Part shown: piece by piece, positions 8,259 through 13,486 of the stretch
How the letters are laid out: each line of letters opens with the position of its first letter
Position numbering within the stretch: the stretch's first letter is position 1
Assembly (NCBI GenBank): GCA_005223375.1
Contig: RXOD01005547.1
Location: 1-13,486 of the forward strand
DNA from: Amoebophrya sp. AT5.2
Taxonomy: Eukaryota > Sar > Dinophyceae > Syndiniales > Amoebophryaceae
Direction of reading: 5' to 3'
Length of the DNA: 13,486 nt
The notes under the pieces: generated by a model
Database searches by the model: none
What the model was told of the DNA's origin: nothing
What the model saw: the letters and a program-made list of their open reading frames with translations, nothing else
Made by a program: the position numbers and the translations under genes

Positions 8259-11200
8259 TGTACTGCCCCAGCGTTCCGATATCGATTTCCTCTTCGAGTT
8301 CGTCGATCAGCGTGGCAGTTTGCTGGACGCCCTCGTTTTCTCCGACCAGCTCGCGCCCTTGGATGTGCAGGCCCTCGACGTTTGCGCCTTCGGATTTGAT
8401 TCCCCAGCTGTCGATGTTTTTCAGCATTGCGGCAAACTCCGCCACCTTTTCCCCCCCGGTCTGCTTGGGCAGGTCCTTGCCGTTTTTCGTTTTTCCTTTG
8501 AGGATCTCGGCGATGCGATCCATTTGGCGCTCGCCATACTCCCCCAGTATGTATGGCGCCGACCCATACGTGGGCCGCTTCACCATCTTGTGAATACTGC
8601 AGTGTTCCTGCGCGTCCTCCAGCGCAGCAGCAAAACATCCGTACCGCTGGACCGAGTCCATGATCGCTTCGCACAGGGTGAAGATGTCCTCCGACTCCTC
8701 AGAAAAACAGGTCTTGACCACCAACTCCTCCTGTTTCACCGCTTGTTCCACTCGGTTGAGGCCATCGCTTTTCATCTTCTTGATTGCGGCTTCCGTTTTC
8801 TTGTTCTTGTTCGCGTCCTCCACCGCTTTTTTCCAGGTCTTCAGGGAAGACCACTGCGCGGAGACAGTAGCGTACCCGTACTGTTGTAGAGGATGAAATG
8901 CAAATGCCAACGCTTGTTGAGACACCAAATATATAGCACCACAATCAAAACCAAATCCGTACGGCAGAACTCATGTCGATGCTACCTGCGGCGCCGTCTC
9001 GACTCTTTTCGTTGCGCTCAAGCTCCTGATCCCGAACAACAGTTTGAACAGGACGTTCACGAAATGTGCGCAATAAAGAATCAAGCCCACATCGTGGCGC
9101 AGCGATCGGCGGTACTCCGCTCTGGACATGTCCTCAACGTGGCCGAGCTCGGGGCAGACGAAGGCTGCGCGATCCGTTGCGCTCATGTGGTGGCACTGGT
9201 GTGGTGGTGTTAATTCCATTGATCTGCAGCGATGCGCGACACGATTTAACTCATTGACCCATTGGCAACCAGGTTAAATGAAGCTGAAAGTTGATAAAAA
9301 GCAAACACAACTAGTACTTTCTGCGGCACCAACGCTAGGGCCTGGAACTTGTCTTTGATGGTCTTCATCCCTTGGCACTTTCCGTACGCGAGCTCGATGA
9401 ACAAGCATAGTCCCGTCACCCTCTGAGCTTTCACCACGACGAGAGATAATAAATCTCCCGTCAACCCCGTCGCGGATCCCAGGCGGGAGCAGGCGTTCCG
9501 GAGCTGATCCTGAATCGCCAAAATCTGGGCCATGGGAAGTCCCCAGATCGCAAAGACTCCCAGGTCGTAGCAGATGATGCTGATGAGCGACTGTCCGGGG
9601 TAGATCAACATCAAGAACAACAACGTCATCCGCAGGGTGATTGGCGATCTGATGCCGTCCGCGCTGTGGGGCAGAATGTTGCAGATTTTCAGGTCGGCGA
9701 TTTTTTCGTTTTCGATCCACGCCTCGTACCCCGACTTCAGCGCCTGCGCCCCGATATCGTCCGTGTGAGCAGCCGCCAGCTTGGCCCTTGACTGTCGGCG
9801 ATTTGCGTGCGCTTTGAAGTCGATACGGTTTGGAAAAATATTTGAAAGTGCATCAAGCGTCAGTCTCAGGCCCGGCTCGGCAGTCGATTGATAGATCGAA
9901 ATGGAGGCAGCGACGCACTGGGGGATGCGTATCGTGGAGCAAGGACTGTCTGCACTACAACTGCAGCAACAGCTGTAGAAAAACAAAACAAACTGCAACT
10001 GCTACGCATTGAATAGCAGTACCGAGCCGGCCAACGTGCCATACGAGGGTGAAACGGAAAACAAATGCGATCCAGCCATCGAGCAGGAAAAATTGAAGTA
10101 CGTACCCCGTTCAGCTCCATCTGAATTTTTCCCTTGTCGCCTTTGAACTGCTGCGCAAACGAAAGCTTCATCGGTTTCCACACCATGTCGCTTTCGCCCT
10201 CCTCCAAGATGCTGCCCAGCGGTCCTCCGACGCTGTAGCGAGTAGATAGCATTCAAGTAAGACCCCACGCGTGAAGCAAAGTCATAAGTGATTGACTTCA
10301 ACCAGTTGAATTACGCGCACCTTCCGAGTCCGGTCTTCTTGCTTTCGGTCGACCCGGCATCGTACTTTTCGGGCATGGCCTCGGCCAGCGCGGCAGTCGC
10401 GAGGTCGAGCCTGTTGATGATTATACCAGTACGCGTATGAAACAGCCTTAGCATTTTGATTTTCGAGTGGATGCAACTAGTTTAAAACTAAGTACCACGA
10501 TAGCAAGAATGATAATTTTGCTCACAAGCAAGCGAAATTGAAGCGACGCAAAGCCGTACTTCGAAAATTTTTCTCCGATGAAGTCCTTCGCGTCGGGCGA
10601 ACGCAGCTGCAGCGGTCGCTTTTTCTGGTCCGCGCCGGATTCTTCCTTTTCGACCAGCAGCGTGTTTTGGTTCATCGACTGCGTTCCCAGTGCCGCCTCC
10701 GCATCTGGCTCCTCGTTCTCCTTGTCCTTGTCTTGTTTTTTGTTGCCGGCCCGCCCCTTAGCTTTTGCCTTCGCGTTCGTGGTCGACGCTTTGCTTTTCT
10801 GGTTGCCGGAGCGAGTCGCCGTGGTTTTCGTCGTTGCCGTACTTTCTGCGTCGGAATGCGTCTCCACGGGAATCACGCGACCTGTAGGCGTTACAATGAA
10901 TAGCTGCCCGACACTGAAACTCCAACTCGATATCTACACAACCGGAGACGTGAGTAAAAGCATAGCAATAGCAAGCAGTAGGCACGTGCCTTGACCGCAT
11001 ATATAGCGGCTTTGATCTTGAACTCCAGGCTGTGGGCAAACCAAGCCGCTTCATCCTGCGGGTTCGCTGCGGCGTAGAACATAAATGCTTTCTCCATTGT
11101 ATCGATTTCCTCGTGGACGCCGACGATTTCGCGGACCGCCTTCACGTTCAAAAATTCAGGTGGCAGCGTCAACAGAATCTGGTGAGCAAGTGAGTTGCCA

Positions 11201-12339
11201 TCATGGCGCGAGGGCATAACAATCACGAACGCTTATTCATTGCTGCAAGCATAATCAATCCCCGACAGCTTGGTCAAGATCGTGATGGACAAAAAATATG
11301 TAAAAGCGCTATACCTGGCGGCGTTCCCAGTAGTCTTGCGACTTGTGGAGGTTGATCATCTTGGCAACAACTGCACACACCAGATTCATCATCACAAACA
11401 GGAAAAACAAGTCCGTGTGCATGGGGTGCGTCGGGATGAGGTTGATGATGCGGCTCACGATCGGCAGGGTCACCGCCAATGACGTTGCGTTCGAAATCAT
11501 GTTCAAGCCGGGCGCCTGTTTTGAGTAATGGCAAAGAATGCGCGTGGAGTTCGAAGTTACTGAAAACCATCAACACAACGGGCACGCCTACACATCTTTC
11601 TATGTAGAAACAAACTATAGACGCAACTACTAATACTCGATGTCGATGCAAGTATTCTACTGAACCAAAAGTAATACGCGCAAGGTGCGGACTTGTTTTT
11701 GATACAGCAGCTTCCTGCCCACCATGGCTTCTTCGATCTTCTTGAAGAAATGACTCACATACCCCTGGGCGAGGATCTCGAGCGTGGCCGCTGTTGAAGA
11801 GGAGAATGAGTTTGCTTATGCTTTATTGAGATCATGACACTGACGACGCAAAGCATCAATACGCGTAGAAACGCAAACCAAACTACGAACTACGTCGTAC
11901 CGTCGTGGAGCGACAACTGTCGCAACTCCGTCGCCTCCTTTATTGCGTTGGACGTTGCCAACGCGAGCGAAGCATCGCGAATTTTTTTCGTCCCCCCCAT
12001 GACCTTTATCACAAACGTGGACTTGGTGGTCTTGTCCTTGGCCGGCATCCGCGGGCTGTCCTGCTGCTTGATCCCACCTTTCGCCAGGACCTTCAGCGCG
12101 CCCAAATCCAAATCACCACCGGTATCCATCGCAGATAACTGCTCCGCGGATAGCTCCGTCCCGTCCGATAGCTTGTAGACCAACTGCGTGTGCGGTAGCA
12201 CCGCAGCCGGCCCCGGCTTGCCGTGCGCGGCTGCCCAGTCGAGCAGCTCTCTCGCGGTCACTACGCCTTTCGGCGGTGGGCCTGGCGTCGTCGAAGACAC
12301 CGCCGAGGCAGGGGCGGACCCGATAGTTACCGGCACCAT
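8218..12339 (-). CDS. Gene B: about 1001-residue multi-pass membrane protein of unknown function, ten exons
   Basis: No family recognised. Model exons: 12339-11901, 11790-11678, 11515-11315, 11178-10990, 10933-10560, 10410-10321, 10232-10106, 9917-9318, 9195-8986, 8880-8218. Together they give 3006 nt ending in TAG, and all nine junctions agree in phase (1,0,0,0,2,2,0,0,0). Introns are about 56-188 nt. The ATG at 12339 has a strong context (ACAACCATGG). Residues 1-184 are soluble. Two hydrophobic segments lie near 190-212 and 219-238. About 315-438 is Lys/Ala/Thr/Glu-rich and probably disordered. Further hydrophobic stretches lie near 604-645, 665-690 and 746-767. The C-terminal 220 residues are charged and helical, with an acidic DELEEEIDIG patch before the end. 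The membrane location is inferred from hydrophobicity only. Least certain are the fourth donor (GC or weak GT), the end of exon 5 (GTACGG at 10559 or GTGAGC downstream) and the end of exon 8 (9318 or 9330). Confidence 0.75.
10934..10989 (-). other. Candidate short GC-AG intron of gene B
   Basis: Exon 4 must end in phase 0 to join the next exon, which begins after TTGTGTAG at 10934 with ISSWSFSVGQLFIVTP. The available donors are AAG|GCACGT at 10989 (GC-AG, 56 nt) and the poor GCG|GTCAAG at 10995 (62 nt). A GTGCCT at 10985 gives the wrong phase. A branch-like ACTCAC lies about 20 nt before the acceptor. The GC form has the usual AAG exon end of GC-AG introns. Both choices keep the frame and differ by two residues. 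Confidence 0.45.
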
Positions 12340-13110
12340 GGTTGTTTTGGGTACAAAAAGTTGTCGACGTCGACGCTCTGCGTACACTGTCGGTTGTTCT
12401 GCGTACACTACAAAGCGACTCGCTGTCTCAAAGCGATATGCTGTTCGTCTGCGGATTCAATCTATCTTAATCACCCGCGTTGGGCCAGTACTTGTTGTTG
12501 CGTGGCGGACGGTGCCGCAGGGGCGGCGCCAGATAATCACTTGCCCACCTTATCGCTGCTTGTGCTGAGAAAGTTACGCCGCCGAACCCGGAGGCTACAA
12601 CGAAAAAAAGCAGTGGACTCAAGCCCGCGGATACGTTCTGGCGTTCAACTCCTCTCCTCCGTAGGAGGATCCGCGATACGCCGAAAAAGACTGTAACTGT
12701 ATCGGTTTCTACTGCAAGGCCGAAGAGTCGGCGCTGTCTCATCTACGTGATCTCGTCTTGTGTTCATTCATAACGCAGCGGCAACCTCCCACTCATACCA
12801 ACAGCCTGCTCTTCCTGTGGGCGCCAGTATATGTTGGGAACTTCCTGGCGCCTCCGCTTACTCTTTCTGGCTCCGTCGTTTACTTTCGAAAATTTTACTT
12901 GTGGCTTCGTGTATTTTGTCGCCGCTGCCTGCGCAGAGGCAGGTCGGCGTCGCACTAGAGCTTACGAACGTACTTACACTTCTACCCTGCATCTACTTCG
13001 TGCTGTGATAGTGGCAGAAACAAATTCAACAGACATAGGGTCCAGCAGGCGCTTTGCCTGCAATCTGGCTGCACGCGATCGCACTGCAGTTGTATCGTGT
13101 AGCTGTAGCA
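12340..13110. promoter_or_regulatory. 5' leader and upstream region of gene B, possibly a divergent promoter
   Basis: No gene supported here. Just upstream of the gene B ATG are a 12-bp palindrome gtcgacgtcgac at 12363-12374 and an exact 12-bp direct repeat tctgcgtacact at 12377-12388 and 12398-12409 (period 21). The hexamer-plus motif caaagcga recurs near 12411 and 12430. Further right, near 13045-13061, gcaggc and gcctgc form a 6-bp hairpin. If the plus-strand frame at 13111 is real, this stretch of about 770 bp separates two divergent genes. Promoter function is inferred from position only. No TATA-like or other recognised core element stands out. Confidence 0.35.
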
Positions 13111-13486
13111 ATGTCAATAGACGCTTACGCGCGGGCGCCTACACTTAACGCAAATAGGTCTATGCAGTCCCGGGACGTCGTTGCCTTTCACGTCCCAGAT
13201 GGTTTCCGTATATTTCTGCCAGCCACGACGCAGCAAGAGCGGCACGAAATCGCTGCAGCACTGTACGTAGCGCACCTGGTTCAGGTTTCAGATAGAAAAG
13301 CAAGCCCCACGCGCAGCCCCAAAGAAGAAGCTGCGCCCCGAGAAAATCGAGAGCAGAGGAAGCACAGCCAGCGAAAGCCAAGGAGGAGCGACAGCAGGGG
13401 GGAGCTTTTGCGGCGCTATGTATTTCCAAGAATTGAAGCAGCCCAAGAAACAAGGGCCCGCCCGGCCGCGCGGCCACCGCGAGCGG
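13111..13486 (+). CDS. Candidate 5' part of a plus-strand gene, cut by the right edge
   Basis: Function not recognised. The frame is open from just after a TAG at 13036 to the window end. ATG codons lie at 13111 and 13162. From the second, it reads MQSRDVVAFHVPDGFRIFLP and then ATTQQERHEIAAALYVAHLVQ, which looks like a folded start. A strongly basic, Arg/Lys/Ser/Glu-rich region follows (PRENREQRKHSQRKPRRSDS) and the reading frame is still open at the last base. It would be divergent from gene B. The opposite strand is also open at 13477-13160 with a Leu-rich hydrophobic reading, so strand choice is uncertain. I prefer plus because the first 45 residues have balanced globular composition. Confidence 0.38.
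   Translation, partial: MSIDAYARAPTLNANRSMQSRDVVAFHVPDGFRIFLPATTQQERHEIAAALYVAHLVQVSDRKASPTRSPKEEAAPRENREQRKHSQRKPRRSDSRGELLRRYVFPRIEAAQETRARPAARPPRA

Noticed and set aside
8158..8889. Plus-strand frame of 243 codons
   Set aside because: It mirrors gene B exon 10. The sense reading is charged and helical and is linked by phase to upstream exons. The antisense reading is a Leu/Phe/Val/Ser mirror of Glu/Lys codons.
13160..13477. Minus-strand hydrophobic frame of 105 codons
   Set aside because: It overlaps the plus-strand candidate and has no splice link to gene B. It is kept only as an alternative, since strand cannot be settled from this window.
1..13486. tRNA, rRNA, CRISPR arrays, transposase or reverse transcriptase domains, viral hallmark genes
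   Set aside because: I looked for conserved motifs and regular repeat-spacer patterns by eye and found none. Weak or highly diverged copies could be missed without a profile search.

Overview
The window looks like nuclear DNA from an intron-rich unicellular eukaryote. Long open stretches on the minus strand stop abruptly. They can be joined only by removing short GT-AG segments of about 56-380 nt. The joins keep the reading frame, and the proteins carry long Gly/Pro/Gln/His/Ala-rich tracts. I see no bacterial operon layout, ribosome binding sites, tRNA, rRNA or CRISPR array. The short introns, same-strand gene order and absence of any family I recognise would fit a protist such as an alveolate, but the lineage is a guess.

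Layout, read along the minus strand from right to left. Gene B (12339 to 8218) reconstructs as ten exons coding about 1001 residues. It is a multi-pass membrane protein with a Lys/Glu-rich middle and a helical, charged C-terminus. A gene-poor stretch of almost 3 kb follows (8217 to 5271). It holds a Gln/Gly/Pro-rich candidate exon (6892-6699) cut by a striking inverted-repeat cluster, a second hairpin cluster (5813-5875), a 25-bp-period tandem repeat (5348-5427) and a decayed copy of the start of the next gene (5490-5519). Gene A (5270 to 1700) reconstructs as seven exons, one a 21-nt microexon, coding about 840 residues. It has a low-complexity N-terminal half and conserved-looking segments behind it. 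Gene C (1390 to beyond base 1) starts about 310 bp after gene A stops. It ends at the left edge inside a Gly/Ala/Pro/His-rich exon.

At the right edge a plus-strand frame opens at 13111 and runs off the window. If real, it would be transcribed divergently from gene B. The same DNA is also open on the minus strand, so this end is ambiguous.

I could not assign a family or function to any of these proteins. The exon models were built by hand from splice motifs and phase agreement. The central joins of genes A and B are well supported by phase and by in-frame stops inside the introns. Gene C and the edge frames are weaker. No functional link between the genes can be read from the sequence beyond shared strand and the shared low-complexity style of A, C and the 6.7-6.9 kb candidate exon.
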